A DNA stretch of 64,000 bases from DAOLCO01 sp964612555 (lineage in GTDB: Bacteria; Bdellovibrionota_C; UBA2361; SZUA-149; DAOLCO01): the NCBI GenBank assembly GCA_964612555.1, contig CAZTBW010000008.1, forward strand, positions 1-64,000, written 5' to 3'. The notes under the pieces are model-generated. The model was not told where the DNA came from, did not search any database, and saw only the letters and a program-made list of their open reading frames with translations. The position numbers and the translations under genes are program-made. Shown here one piece after another: positions 24,980 through 34,393 of this stretch. The stretch's first letter is position 1. Every line of letters begins with the position of its first letter.

Positions 24980-25816
24980 CTAACCAGTATATTTCAGGAA
25001 GGCACGCAGTGTGTATTTGGTACTGGGTTCCTGAAGACGCTCAAAAGTTTCTACAAGAAATCCCGCCCTGGACGCAAGAAGAAACAGGGAATTGCCACTA
25101 AAAACGTGAATATGGTCAATAACAAATTCTTCTCTCTGGGCACCATCCCTAAAAGCACATTCTGCATCGGGAAGTTCGATGTACACATAACCACCCGGGC
25201 GAAGGATTGAAGCCGTTCTTGCAAGCATTTTTATGGGGTCTCTGACGTGTTCAAGTACCTTGTTTAAACAAATCAAATCAAAAGATTCAGCAATGGAAAT
25301 TTCAAAAAAATCACCTGAATAACAAGGTATCTGTATTTCATCTTTTATATGCCCGACTGATGCAGTGTCAGGGTCAAGAGCATGAACACTGAATCCAAAC
25401 TGCTTCATCTGCCAGGGAAAAACGCCAAGCCCCGAACCAATATCCAGCACCCTAATATCTTTAAAAGGAACGGAGGGTTTCCTTTCAGAGATAAATGATT
25501 TTATATTCTCACACCTTCCGTAATTGTCTGACTTACCAGAAGGTAGAGAAATAATCTTTTGAAAAGTCCTCTGCATTCCTTCTCTGTCAGTATAGGTAGA
25601 GGCATTATATTCCCCTTCATACAGCGCACCAAGCTTCATCTCATGCACAGATTCCATATGAAGACAAACAGAACACTGCACAATCTGGCGAAAGTAGCCG
25701 GTCGTATCAATTGATTTAAACACAGTCTCCAGAGGAGGTGGACTGCGGTAGGTAAATACACTCTTATATTCTAAGCTACCACAAAAGGCGCAATGTTTAT
25801 CTTTTAGTGGAATCAT
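24980..25816 (-). CDS. SAM-dependent methyltransferase with N-terminal zinc-binding domain
   Basis: 278 residues. The N-terminus has HCAFCG and CSVCLHM, a CxxC...CxxC site as in methyltransferases with a zinc-binding head (C-methyltransferase-like group). VLDIGSGLGVFPWQMKQFG is motif I, VHALDPDTAS motif II, and LICLNKVLEHVRDPIKMLARTASILRPGG the central block. It is the last gene of the leftward sugar operon, overlapping the small gene before it by 20 bases. The zinc head suggests a nucleotide-sugar or carbon methylation activity, but this is inference. Confidence 0.85.
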   Translation of the reverse strand: MIPLKDKHCAFCGSLEYKSVFTYRSPPPLETVFKSIDTTGYFRQIVQCSVCLHMESVHEMKLGALYEGEYNASTYTDREGMQRTFQKIISLPSGKSDNYGRCENIKSFISERKPSVPFKDIRVLDIGSGLGVFPWQMKQFGFSVHALDPDTASVGHIKDEIQIPCYSGDFFEISIAESFDLICLNKVLEHVRDPIKMLARTASILRPGGYVYIELPDAECAFRDGAQREEFVIDHIHVFSGNSLFLLASRAGFLVETFERLQEPSTKYTLRAFLKYTG

Positions 25817-26204
25817 TTGTTACAAGTTTTTCTTCCAGTGTAAGTAAGGACTCATCTGTATCAAGCCAGCTTATGATTTTTATAGACTCCTCTTCAAGAT
25901 ACTCATAGAAGGAACTCTCCTTTCCCCCTTCTACCAGCATAACATAAAATTTCCCGTAAGAGTTCTTAACCAGTACTCCCCGCAAATTAAAAGAACTCAA
26001 TCTTCCGTTCAGAGATGGCGTCGCATAAAACCCCCAGTTTTTTCTCGCCACATCATATTCAAGATCTGAAGCCCTCGCAGAAGCTGCTGTGAATGTTACT
26101 TGTTCATTTTCAGACAACTCGATACGGGCACAATCAAATATGGTAATTTGATTTTTTGCCCCGGTCATATATTCCCGTGGAGGTTTAATTTCTTTAATTT
26201 TCAT
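25797..26204 (-). CDS. Small protein of the sugar operon, unknown
   Basis: 135 residues, soluble and beta-rich (GFYATPSLNGRLSSFNLRGVLV, YGKFYVMLVEGGKESSFY), with no recognised domain. It overlaps the amidotransferase gene upstream by 11 bases and the methyltransferase downstream by 20 bases, so it is tightly coupled to both. A role as accessory subunit of the amidotransferase or as a small sugar-binding or WxcM-like domain is possible, but nothing in the sequence proves it. Confidence 0.6.
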   Translation of the reverse strand: MKIKEIKPPREYMTGAKNQITIFDCARIELSENEQVTFTAASARASDLEYDVARKNWGFYATPSLNGRLSSFNLRGVLVKNSYGKFYVMLVEGGKESSFYEYLEEESIKIISWLDTDESLLTLEEKLVTNDSTKR

Positions 26205-27321
26205 GCCAGTTCCAGTCTTTAATTAAAAAATCCCTGATTTTCCAGATTCCGGATTCTCGTTTCCAGATAGACATATTCCTGAAGCTTTCTGCTATTTCAT
26301 AAAATGTTTTTGTAGAAATTTCGGTAAAAGAGCAGAAGAGTTCAATATCTTTAACGGGACGTTCTTCCCCTTTTTCTTTAAGAATTTCTATTGCCTTTTC
26401 TCTCGTTATCCTTTTATTTCGTATTTCTATTGAAAGGTTATCAAAAGTCCGGGTCATTCCAAATTTATACCATTTTAACCAATGATGTATTGAAATAAAA
26501 TCATCATCAATATCGGCATAGTTATATATTCCCGTTCTGGGGATATCGTGTACCTTAAAGCCGTGTTTTTGAGCCACTTTGAGACTTGTTTCAACATCCC
26601 AGGGGAAATAATGCCCGAGAAAGATCGCTTCCAGCCTGCTTGAATCAAGAACCTCATCGGAGGGACCAAAATAAGAAGCAAGATCTTTTCTGCTAAACTC
26701 CTTACCCACCCAATCTTCAGCAGTGGTACCATGAGTAACACCGAATTTTCGTAACCACGCAGACGTCAGTTTATGACCGGTAAGTGAATCATCTCCCCCC
26801 GAACCATATTCAAATGCGGAGTTTTCTCCCCAGACAATCAGAGGGATATTGAATGTAAGGGCAACTTTCAAGGGGATATTGAACAATGCCATGTGCATCG
26901 GAACAGCGGTTGCCCCAAAACGCCTGAACGCTGCAAGAAGAAATTTTTTCTCCACTTTCGGATTTATCTGCCAGTCAATGTGATCAACCCCGAGACTAAC
27001 CAGATTATCAAGATTCTGCTGTCCTATGTTTGTTCTTGAAGGAGGTTTCCAGGTCACGGCAAGTGGTCTGAGACCATACTCAAGACAGGTCACCACTTGC
27101 CAGGTACTGTCTTTCCCACCACTTACCGGAATTACGCAGTCAAAAGATTGAGCCGTCTCACGCACCTTTTTAACAATTCGCTCAAACTCTTCCTTCCTGC
27201 TGTTCCAGCAGATTTCTTTTTGCTTTACCCTGCTCGCATGACAGGCATTACACACCCCGTCTTCCAAAATGGAAATACCGGCACGAGTATCGGGAAGAAC
27301 ACAATTAGTACACCATTTCAT
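26194..27321 (-). CDS. N-acetyl sugar amidotransferase (WbpG/PseA/LegX family)
   Basis: 375 residues. An N-terminal zinc knuckle (CTNC, then CNAC about 20 residues later) is followed by a PP-loop ATP site CVIPVSGGKDSTW near residue 65. The layout and conserved blocks (WKPPSRTNIGQQNLDNL, IVWGENSAFEYG) match TIGR03573-type N-acetyl sugar amidotransferases, which convert an N-acetyl group to acetamidino on sugars such as pseudaminic or legionaminic acid. WbpG-type enzymes use ammonia from a HisH-like partner; none is nearby, but the AsnB gene 9 bases upstream could supply ammonia. Confidence 0.88.
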   Translation of the reverse strand: MKWCTNCVLPDTRAGISILEDGVCNACHASRVKQKEICWNSRKEEFERIVKKVRETAQSFDCVIPVSGGKDSTWQVVTCLEYGLRPLAVTWKPPSRTNIGQQNLDNLVSLGVDHIDWQINPKVEKKFLLAAFRRFGATAVPMHMALFNIPLKVALTFNIPLIVWGENSAFEYGSGGDDSLTGHKLTSAWLRKFGVTHGTTAEDWVGKEFSRKDLASYFGPSDEVLDSSRLEAIFLGHYFPWDVETSLKVAQKHGFKVHDIPRTGIYNYADIDDDFISIHHWLKWYKFGMTRTFDNLSIEIRNKRITREKAIEILKEKGEERPVKDIELFCSFTEISTKTFYEIAESFRNMSIWKRESGIWKIRDFLIKDWNWHEN

Positions 27322-27329
27322 ACAAGCAA

Positions 27330-29198
27330 CTATGAAGATTCTTCAATAAAAATAATTACGTTTAATAAATTAAATATAAACTTACTATAATGATTTGGAA
27401 TATTTTCACTATCGAATAATTCTGCCATTTTTTGCACGTCTATAATATCGGAAAAATGATGTTTTCTGTCGAAAACCTCTTCTCTTATCAAAGGGCTTCG
27501 AAGATCGAAAATCGAGTTAATGGAAGCATTAAAGCCTTTCTTTACCCGGTCAAGTCGTATACTATCAGGGAGAATCCCTTTAACACTTTCCCTCAAGAGA
27601 TATTTTGCGTACCCATCTCGTATCAAATGCTCTGCCGGCACGGAATAAAGAAACTCACATAAACGCGAATCAAGGTACGGACTTCTGTTTTCAACCGAAT
27701 AAAACATCGAATTAAGATCATCTTCATGCAACACCACAGGCACAATTTCATGGAAAAGCTCATTCATCATTCTGTTTCTAAGAAGTGAGTCAGAAAAGAA
27801 TTCTTCGCTAAAAGATGATTCAAAATGAGGGAACTTTTCAGGATAAATCCACGACATAAATTCTTCTGAGTTGTCATAAATATGTGCTCTGAAGTGAGGG
27901 GTTTGTTCGTAAAGAAGAGGGTTACTCAAATGAGGATTCCTGACGTGTTTTTTTATTCCGGATTCCCAATCAGAGAGGTACCTATCATATTCGGGATGTC
28001 CACGTACCTCGTTAAGATGAAGCAAAAAGTGATCATAATAACCGGTAAAAATTTCATCCGCTCCTGTTCCCGAAAAAGCAACCCGAAAACCCTTCTCTGC
28101 AATTGATTCCGACAGAAAAGAATGTACAAAATAAGAAACCGTAGAAATGGGTGAGTCATGATATCTCACAAGATTTCTTAAACGTTCAAGATCAGGCTCG
28201 TGTTTCAGATGAATGGGTATATTTTCAACTTCTAGATCTTTAATCAAATTTTCGACATTTGAATACTCGTTATATCTTTCATCCGGGTCAATAATCGAAA
28301 AGGTGGTAAGATCCGCATTGAATTTTTTACGTGCAATAGAAACAAGACTTGAAGAATCGACTCCCCCGCTTAGACAAAATGCAAGTGGCACATCAGATCT
28401 CAGTCGTATTCTTATACTTTCATATAAATGATGCCGAACCCCTTCACACGCCTCTTTGAGTGACATTGGTTTAATAACAGAATAGGGCTTCCAGTATTTG
28501 GTAAGACTTTTATTCAGATAGGGAAGTCCATTCCGGGAAAAAGCAACACTGAGAACAGATGATGAGGGGAGAAACATTACTCCCTCAAAATAGGTATCAC
28601 CTGTTTTATATAAAGACTTGTATCCTAACAAAAGAAAGCGATATATCTGCTCCTTATTGACCGGGAATTTCACTCCCGATAATGACATCAGGAATTTTAT
28701 TTCTGATGCAAAATACAAACCGCTATCATTTTCAAAATAGTACAATGGTTTTTCACCAAAACGATCACGTGAAAGAAGTAATTCCTTTTTTTCTGCGTCC
28801 CAGATTCCAAGCCCCCACATCCCCTCAAAACTCTGAAAACAGTCAAACCCTTTATAATTATAAGATTGTAACAAAACCTCGGTATCAGAGTTGGTCTGGA
28901 AAACAGCTCCCTGTTTTTTAAGCTCCTCTCTTAACTCTACGTAGTTATACAACTCACCGTTAAACACAAGATGAGAAGAACCATCGGTAAAAGGTTGATT
29001 CGCGGCACTTGATAAATCTATGATACTGAGCCTTGAATGAAGGAAAAGGACTCTCGGAGTTCCCTCCATGTCGTTACTGCCTTCAACAACAGAATACGAC
29101 TGAACATCGGGACCCCTGCGTTTCATCAGGGTAAGGGTTTTCTCAATTCGCTCCTCCGGTATATGTTGCCACCCGATATACCCCGCAATTCCACACAT
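27330..29198 (-). CDS. asnB: Glutamine-hydrolysing asparagine synthetase family protein
   Basis: 622 residues, near the usual length. MCGIAGYIGW gives the class II glutaminase nucleophile Cys2. FCLSGGVDSSS (about 276-286) is the PP-loop of the synthetase domain. In sugar loci AsnB paralogues transfer glutamine-derived ammonia to a carboxylate or to another acceptor, so its substrate need not be aspartate. It lies between NeuB (35 bases upstream) and the sugar amidotransferase (9 bases downstream). Confidence 0.9.
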   Translation of the reverse strand: MCGIAGYIGWQHIPEERIEKTLTLMKRRGPDVQSYSVVEGSNDMEGTPRVLFLHSRLSIIDLSSAANQPFTDGSSHLVFNGELYNYVELREELKKQGAVFQTNSDTEVLLQSYNYKGFDCFQSFEGMWGLGIWDAEKKELLLSRDRFGEKPLYYFENDSGLYFASEIKFLMSLSGVKFPVNKEQIYRFLLLGYKSLYKTGDTYFEGVMFLPSSSVLSVAFSRNGLPYLNKSLTKYWKPYSVIKPMSLKEACEGVRHHLYESIRIRLRSDVPLAFCLSGGVDSSSLVSIARKKFNADLTTFSIIDPDERYNEYSNVENLIKDLEVENIPIHLKHEPDLERLRNLVRYHDSPISTVSYFVHSFLSESIAEKGFRVAFSGTGADEIFTGYYDHFLLHLNEVRGHPEYDRYLSDWESGIKKHVRNPHLSNPLLYEQTPHFRAHIYDNSEEFMSWIYPEKFPHFESSFSEEFFSDSLLRNRMMNELFHEIVPVVLHEDDLNSMFYSVENRSPYLDSRLCEFLYSVPAEHLIRDGYAKYLLRESVKGILPDSIRLDRVKKGFNASINSIFDLRSPLIREEVFDRKHHFSDIIDVQKMAELFDSENIPNHYSKFIFNLLNVIIFIEESS

Positions 29199-29233
29199 AT
29201 GTTACCCTGATTTAAAAATATACTTTAGTAAGC

Positions 29234-30250
29234 TTACACTGCCATATTTTCCGGTGTCAGAAGCGTACCTTTTTTAAGGTCGGTCTTTATTCTTTTACCC
29301 AGTACCATGTCCTCACTCCCCGAAGGGATTCCCGTTCCGGGTCTTATCCAGATAATATCACTCTCGGTAAGCACTTCACCCGCTTCCATATCCCGCCCAA
29401 GTGCGATAGAGCGCCGTAACATATCAGGAGCACCTTCTTCACATGCCTGGGGAGCACGTACCCCGCTTCCCATCATTTTCTCAAGCTTTCTTATCCGCTC
29501 TACCAAAGTCTTAAACTCTTCAGGGTCAGCCGATAATTGATGATCACGAAAACTCGAAAACTGTTTATCAAGTGTAAAATGTTTTTCTATAATCCTTGCC
29601 CCGGCAGCAACGGCATAGACACAGGCATCAATTCCAAGTGAATGATCGGAATATCCTATAGTAGCATTTGGAAACTCTTTTATAAGGGTGCTCACTGCAC
29701 CAAGATTAACCTGATCATCCGGAACCGGGTATGAAGAAACACAATGGAGAAAAGAAAGTACTTCATGCTCTTTCGACTCACCGGCAAAAGACAAGACCCT
29801 TGAACGAACTTCTTTAAGTAAGGATACATCTGACAAACCACTTGAAATAATCATCGGCTTACCAAAAGACGCAAGTAAGTCTATAAGCTGAATAAAAGAA
29901 TTATCACAGGAAGCTATCTTAAACACATCCTGTACACCATCAAGAAATTTTGCACTTTCAAGATCCAGAGGAGTTGAAAAAAATACAACCCCTAAACGCC
30001 TGGCAAGATCAGCAAGTCTTCTAAAATCATCAAAGGAAAGCTGAAAACGCTTCATTCGTTCCATACGTTCCGGATCAGCCGGTGAAACAAATAATTCAGG
30101 AATGCAGGTTTGAAACTTCACCCCGTCGGCACCCGCTTCAGCGGCAGCCTGAAGCATTTTTTCGGCAACAGAATAGTCACCTTCGTGATTATTTCCAATT
30201 TCAGCGACAATAAAGACTTTTTCATCCACATTATGATTAGAAATTTTCAT
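29234..30250 (-). CDS. neuB: NeuB-family sugar acid synthase
   Basis: 338 residues from the ATG at 30250, which has AGGA at the right distance; ATG-TGT two codons earlier lacks a good site. VFIAEIGNNHEGD (with a V) and DGVKFQTC open the TIM barrel, GYSDHSLG and IIEKHFTLDK are active-site blocks, and the C-terminal ~65 residues (RRSIALGRDMEAGEVLTESDIIW) are the SAF antifreeze-like domain. Such enzymes condense phosphoenolpyruvate with a six-carbon amino sugar to make neuraminic, legionaminic or pseudaminic acid. Which one is made is not decidable by eye. It has a formyltransferase immediately upstream, in an operon. Confidence 0.92.
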   Translation of the reverse strand: MKISNHNVDEKVFIVAEIGNNHEGDYSVAEKMLQAAAEAGADGVKFQTCIPELFVSPADPERMERMKRFQLSFDDFRRLADLARRLGVVFFSTPLDLESAKFLDGVQDVFKIASCDNSFIQLIDLLASFGKPMIISSGLSDVSLLKEVRSRVLSFAGESKEHEVLSFLHCVSSYPVPDDQVNLGAVSTLIKEFPNATIGYSDHSLGIDACVYAVAAGARIIEKHFTLDKQFSSFRDHQLSADPEEFKTLVERIRKLEKMMGSGVRAPQACEEGAPDMLRRSIALGRDMEAGEVLTESDIIWIRPGTGIPSGSEDMVLGKRIKTDLKKGTLLTPENMAV

Positions 30251-30262
30251 ACACATCCTATT

Positions 30263-31141
30263 CTAAAAAAAACGATCACCACTCTTCAGTTTTCTTGAAG
30301 AATCTCCTTCGATCTCGTATTCCGTTATAAAAAGAGAGCCTTTCTTACAAACAACATAGGGACCCTTGCCTTGTATAAAACAGACTCTACCCGGGGTCCC
30401 CGATACCGCCATCTCTGATGGCAGAGCCCCGAACACTCTCACTACGGTTGACTCTTCAATATACCCCCATGCACCCGGATAAGGACGAGTAATCGCTCGA
30501 ATAAAATTATACGCATCTTCAGATTTTAGAGAAGAAAACAATATATGACCATCGCTGTCATTTCTCTGGTGCCAGTACCTGGCACGTTTTTCATCCTGAA
30601 CGACAGGAGTAAAAGAGCCACTCCGAAGTTTTTCTAGCGCTTGCTCAACCAGCTCCGGAAAAACCCTGTTTGCCTCCTCGTGGAGGTCTCTAATATTTTG
30701 TTCACGCCCGATTGGAATACGAGTCTCTGCAACAATCGCTCCGGTATCTATGCCCGTATCCACCTGAATCACTGACAAGCCCGCATATTTCTCACCATTA
30801 AGAATCTGCCAGTTTAAAGGTGAGCCTCCCCGATATTCGGGAAGTCGCCCGGCATGCAGATTAAGGGTCATGCCGGCAGGTATTTCAAGAATCTCTTTTT
30901 TAAAAATATCAGAATATCCCGCAATCAAAAAAATATCAGGCTGCAAGGATGAAAGAAAATCAATTGTTACAAAATTATTAACATTCTCACAGACATGATG
31001 AGAAATATCTGAAGGTAATGAAAATTTTTCTTTTGAAAACCAGGGGGGAGTTACCACACAGGAAAACTCATAGCCTCTCTCGTATAAATATTCGAAAACT
31101 TTAAATCCCCTTGAGCCATTTAAAAATATGACTGACTTCAT
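30263..31141 (-). CDS. Formyltransferase-domain protein (sugar N-formyltransferase)
   Basis: 292 residues, formyl transferase fold (as in methionyl-tRNA formyltransferase and ArnA). The catalytic set is visible: LNLHAG (Asn-Leu-His) and IQVDTGIDTGAI (Asp), with LPEYRGGSPLNW between. The N-terminal Rossmann start is short (SVIFLNGSRGF). The C-terminal ~90 residues form a separate domain. In glycan loci these enzymes use 10-formyltetrahydrofolate to formylate an amino sugar. Its start overlaps the epimerase stop by one base. Confidence 0.88.
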   Translation of the reverse strand: MKSVIFLNGSRGFKVFEYLYERGYEFSCVVTPPWFSKEKFSLPSDISHHVCENVNNFVTIDFLSSLQPDIFLIAGYSDIFKKEILEIPAGMTLNLHAGRLPEYRGGSPLNWQILNGEKYAGLSVIQVDTGIDTGAIVAETRIPIGREQNIRDLHEEANRVFPELVEQALEKLRSGSFTPVVQDEKRARYWHQRNDSDGHILFSSLKSEDAYNFIRAITRPYPGAWGYIEESTVVRVFGALPSEMAVSGTPGRVCFIQGKGPYVVCKKGSLFITEYEIEGDSSRKLKSGDRFF

Positions 31142-32196
31142 TATGAGCTTCCCGCTTCTCTTTCCTTTAGTATTTCAGGATACATTTCAAAAAGCCTGAC
31201 ATACCATTCTATATATTTCCGGTATCCTGTTTCCAGAGCCCAAGAAGGGGCATATCCGATTAATTCTTTTGCCTTATCAACAGAAAGTGTGCCTCTTGTC
31301 GGCACCAGTTTATCCCGTTCTTTTCGATTAATTTTCAATTCCGGAAAATATTCACGGAGAATATCAAGCATATTCTCAATAGTGCGTGCACTCCCGTAGG
31401 TCATATTAAATATTTGATTTTTTGAATTGGGGTTACTGATCACTTTGGCAATACCATCAACCAGATCGTCAATATAGGTAAAGTCCAGACTCTCACTTCC
31501 ATCCCCTTCAACAATGTTGGGTTTATTCAGCAAGGCATTTTCAATAAAAATCTGTCCGACACGACGACTTATACACCGCTCTCCGTACAAGGCGGAAGGT
31601 CTTATAATGGTATAGGGAAGATCGAATACCTGATTATACGCAATCACCATTTTTTCGCCTGCAAATTTCAACGCTCCGTAAATTCCAATCGGCTCACAGA
31701 TAGTATCTTCCGTAACGCAGCCCTCTTTAAAGTTTCCATAGACCATACTTGAAGAAAAAAATATGAAGTGTTCAACTCGCCCACGTGCATTATCAAGGGC
31801 ATTTTCCAGGGTTCTCAAACTGTGATCAAAAGTGGAAAAGGGGTCTTTGTTCGAACGATTCGCATGAGAAACCGCCGCAAGATGAATAATAACGTGCGGC
31901 TCAAACCTTGTAAGACAGTGGGATAAACCGTGATAGTCCCTTGCATCCTGAACAAGAAGAGGTATCTCCGCATCAGTCAACAATCTCAGGCGATCATTCA
32001 GGATGGTGTATGCCAATTTAGGATGTGGCAGATTGTCGGTATTTGCAAGAACAGAAGTAATGTTATTAACTTCAAGTCCATCCACAATGGAAACCTCAGC
32101 ACCAAGTTTTTTCAAATACAGTGCCATATTATGTCCAATAAAACCCGCACCACCTATAATTGAAATTCTTTTTCCCGCTAAGGATTCAGTGTTCAT
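31141..32196 (-). CDS. NAD-dependent epimerase/dehydratase (extended SDR)
   Basis: 351 residues. ISIIGGAGFIGHNMA is the nucleotide-binding GxxGxxG at the N-terminus, and IYGALKFAGEKM carries the YxxxK catalytic pair at about 170-180. The family acts on nucleotide-linked sugars. It may be a 4-epimerase or dehydratase in the sugar pathway. It overlaps the aminotransferase stop upstream and the formyltransferase downstream. Confidence 0.88.
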   Translation of the reverse strand: MNTESLAGKRISIIGGAGFIGHNMALYLKKLGAEVSIVDGLEVNNITSVLANTDNLPHPKLAYTILNDRLRLLTDAEIPLLVQDARDYHGLSHCLTRFEPHVIIHLAAVSHANRSNKDPFSTFDHSLRTLENALDNARGRVEHFIFFSSSMVYGNFKEGCVTEDTICEPIGIYGALKFAGEKMVIAYNQVFDLPYTIIRPSALYGERCISRRVGQIFIENALLNKPNIVEGDGSESLDFTYIDDLVDGIAKVISNPNSKNQIFNMTYGSARTIENMLDILREYFPELKINRKERDKLVPTRGTLSVDKAKELIGYAPSWALETGYRKYIEWYVRLFEMYPEILKEREAGSS

Positions 32197-33341
32197 GATA
32201 AAACCTCCCGCAATGCATGGCTAAAAACTTCAGCAATTATTTCCATATCATCAATAGAAAGATGGGGACCTACCGGTAATGCAATTGAGCAATCACTCAA
32301 TCGGGCAGCATTAGGATAGGCAGAAGCATCATACCCGTACTTCTTTGCATAATAACTCATACGAGGCACAGGCTGAGGATAGTACACGCTACTCCCCACC
32401 CCCTTCTCCGAAAGAAACGCCATTATCTGAGGACGAAACGCTGCGAGCTTCTCATCCAGTACTACCGATAAACAATAGTACGAACTCTGAATACGACTTT
32501 GGGATTGCGGAAGTATTGTAATCCCGGGGCATTTCGAGAGAAGTGTCGAATGTAAAGTTTCAAAATTCTCTTTCCTTTTTTCAATAAACCGATTTGCTTT
32601 TTTGATCTGTTCAACTCCAAGCGCCGCATGAATTTCACTCATACGATAATTTAAACCAAGATCAACCGTATCGTACATCCCGGGGATTTTTCTTTCTCCA
32701 TGAGTACGATCTACTCCAAAGGCTTTTTTAAGTCTCAAGACACTGCTTAGAGAGGTATCTTTAAGGATAATCATTCCTCCTTCGGCAGTAGTGATATGTT
32801 TTACAGGATAAAAAGAAAAAACTCCGGCATCACCATACAAACCGGTGTGAACACCATCCACATATGCCCCAAGTGACAAGGCACAGTCTTCAATTACACG
32901 TAAAGAATGTTTTTCTGCAATTTGCATCAATTTTGGCATATCAAGCGGCACACCAAGATAATGCACTACAGAGATAGCTTTTGTTTTACTGCTGATCTTT
33001 TCTTCAATTGCAGAAAGATCAATATTACCCGTCTCCGGTTCAGCATCGACAAACACCGGAGTCGCTCCAACCAACTCAACCGCATGCGCAGTGGCAATGT
33101 GAGTCTGTGCCGGAACGATCACTTCATCTCCCTCGGAGATACCAAGTGCAATGTACATCAGATGAAGACCCGCGGTACAGGATGACACCGATATCGCATC
33201 AGGTGCGGCGGTATACTCCGCAAAGGCTTTTTCAAACTCAATTGATTTCGGACCATGAACAAGAATCGGATTATCCAGAATAGCCAGAACTGCCGCTTTT
33301 TCTTCCTCTTCAATGATAGGTTTACCAAATGGTATTTTCAT
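32193..33341 (-). CDS. DegT/DnrJ/EryC1/StrS-family aminotransferase
   Basis: 382 residues. VFSFYPVKHITTAEGGMIIL contains the PLP-binding lysine region (SFYPVKH, Lys about residue 182) of sugar aminotransferases. CALSLGAYVDGV and HYLGVPLDM are other family blocks. These PLP enzymes place an amino group on a keto sugar, usually with glutamate. It overlaps the Gfo/Idh/MocA gene by 4 bases (ATGA). With the dehydrogenase upstream this resembles the 3-keto/3-amino sugar pairs of WbpB/WbpE type. Confidence 0.92.
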   Translation of the reverse strand: MKIPFGKPIIEEEEKAAVLAILDNPILVHGPKSIEFEKAFAEYTAAPDAISVSSCTAGLHLMYIALGISEGDEVIVPAQTHIATAHAVELVGATPVFVDAEPETGNIDLSAIEEKISSKTKAISVVHYLGVPLDMPKLMQIAEKHSLRVIEDCALSLGAYVDGVHTGLYGDAGVFSFYPVKHITTAEGGMIILKDTSLSSVLRLKKAFGVDRTHGERKIPGMYDTVDLGLNYRMSEIHAALGVEQIKKANRFIEKRKENFETLHSTLLSKCPGITILPQSQSRIQSSYYCLSVVLDEKLAAFRPQIMAFLSEKGVGSSVYYPQPVPRMSYYAKKYGYDASAYPNAARLSDCSIALPVGPHLSIDDMEIIAEVFSHALREVLS

Positions 33342-34393
33342 GTCTCTATGATATCCTCTATACTATTGTATTCTACCTGTTCCCACTGCCTTGTTTCCAG
33401 TGATTTTTCTATTGCCAGAGAAACCGCCATACTTGAAAAAACATCCTCCGATGAGACGAAAAAGGGTAGTAGAGCAGGGTCTTTCTCTCCACTTAGTACA
33501 TCAATAAAGCTGGTCAAAGAAAGTTCTTTTTGTGTGCTTCCCAAGGAAGCCTCCGCCGGCACGAATCCCCCTTTATTTGAGCCCTCTTTTGTATCTCTTG
33601 AAAAACAAAAAAACCCGTCTTTCATTGTCCGGATAAAGGTTCCTTTAGTGCCAAACACCGAAAGTGCATGATGGTGAGGAGTTACGCTGGAATAGTTTGA
33701 GCAGATTTTAATGGTCGCACCACTTCTGGTCTTTGCGATTGAACAGATAGTATCAGGAAATTTATATTGAGTTCCTGCGGTAGCCTTCTTGGTACCTGTA
33801 GAAATCACTTCAAGGACAGGGTCATCCGTAAGCCACCTGATAAGATCAATAAGATGAATTCCACCTCCATGTGAAACCGAGTAAAAAGGAATCTCTCCTC
33901 TCCATCCCTGTGTAATTTTCTCAAGTCTACCGTAGTTATAGTCTCCCTCTATATGATAAATCTCCCCAAGTTCGCCTGACTGAATTTTTTCCCGTAAAGA
34001 TCGAAACTGCGGGAAAGTTCTCAAAACCAGATTTGAAGATAGTTGCAGTTCCTTTTTACGTAGCGTTTCTGAAATGGCATACAGTTCCTCGTGGTGAAGA
34101 CAGAGGGGTTTTTCTACATAGACGTGCTTGTTATTTTGAAGACATGCGAGTACTTGTTCAGCGTGATAATTGTCATACGAAGCGATTGAAACCAGAGTAA
34201 TATCGGTACTCGAAATCAATTCCATGGGATCGGTATAACAGCGGGCGGAAGGGAACTTCTTATGCACCTCAGAGAGCTTCTCCGGATTAAAATCACATAT
34301 TGCAACAAGCTCGGAACGATTGTCAGAATCGTAAATTCCCGCATGTTTTTCACCAACGCCCAGTCCAATTACCCCTGCTGAAAGCTTAGCCAT
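33338..34393 (-). CDS. Gfo/Idh/MocA-family oxidoreductase
   Basis: 351 residues from the ATG at 34393, preceded by GGAG at 8 bases; the frame is open seven codons further. GVIGLGVGEKHAGIY is the Rossmann start, and VYVEKPLCLHHEELYAI holds the EKP motif with the conserved lysine. The family oxidises or reduces sugar hydroxyls with NAD(P). It overlaps the cytidylyltransferase gene by 8 bases and is followed by the aminotransferase. Confidence 0.9.
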   Translation of the reverse strand: MAKLSAGVIGLGVGEKHAGIYDSDNRSELVAICDFNPEKLSEVHKKFPSARCYTDPMELISSTDITLVSIASYDNYHAEQVLACLQNNKHVYVEKPLCLHHEELYAISETLRKKELQLSSNLVLRTFPQFRSLREKIQSGELGEIYHIEGDYNYGRLEKITQGWRGEIPFYSVSHGGGIHLIDLIRWLTDDPVLEVISTGTKKATAGTQYKFPDTICSIAKTRSGATIKICSNYSSVTPHHHALSVFGTKGTFIRTMKDGFFCFSRDTKEGSNKGGFVPAEASLGSTQKELSLTSFIDVLSGEKDPALLPFFVSSEDVFSSMAVSLAIEKSLETRQWEQVEYNSIEDIIET

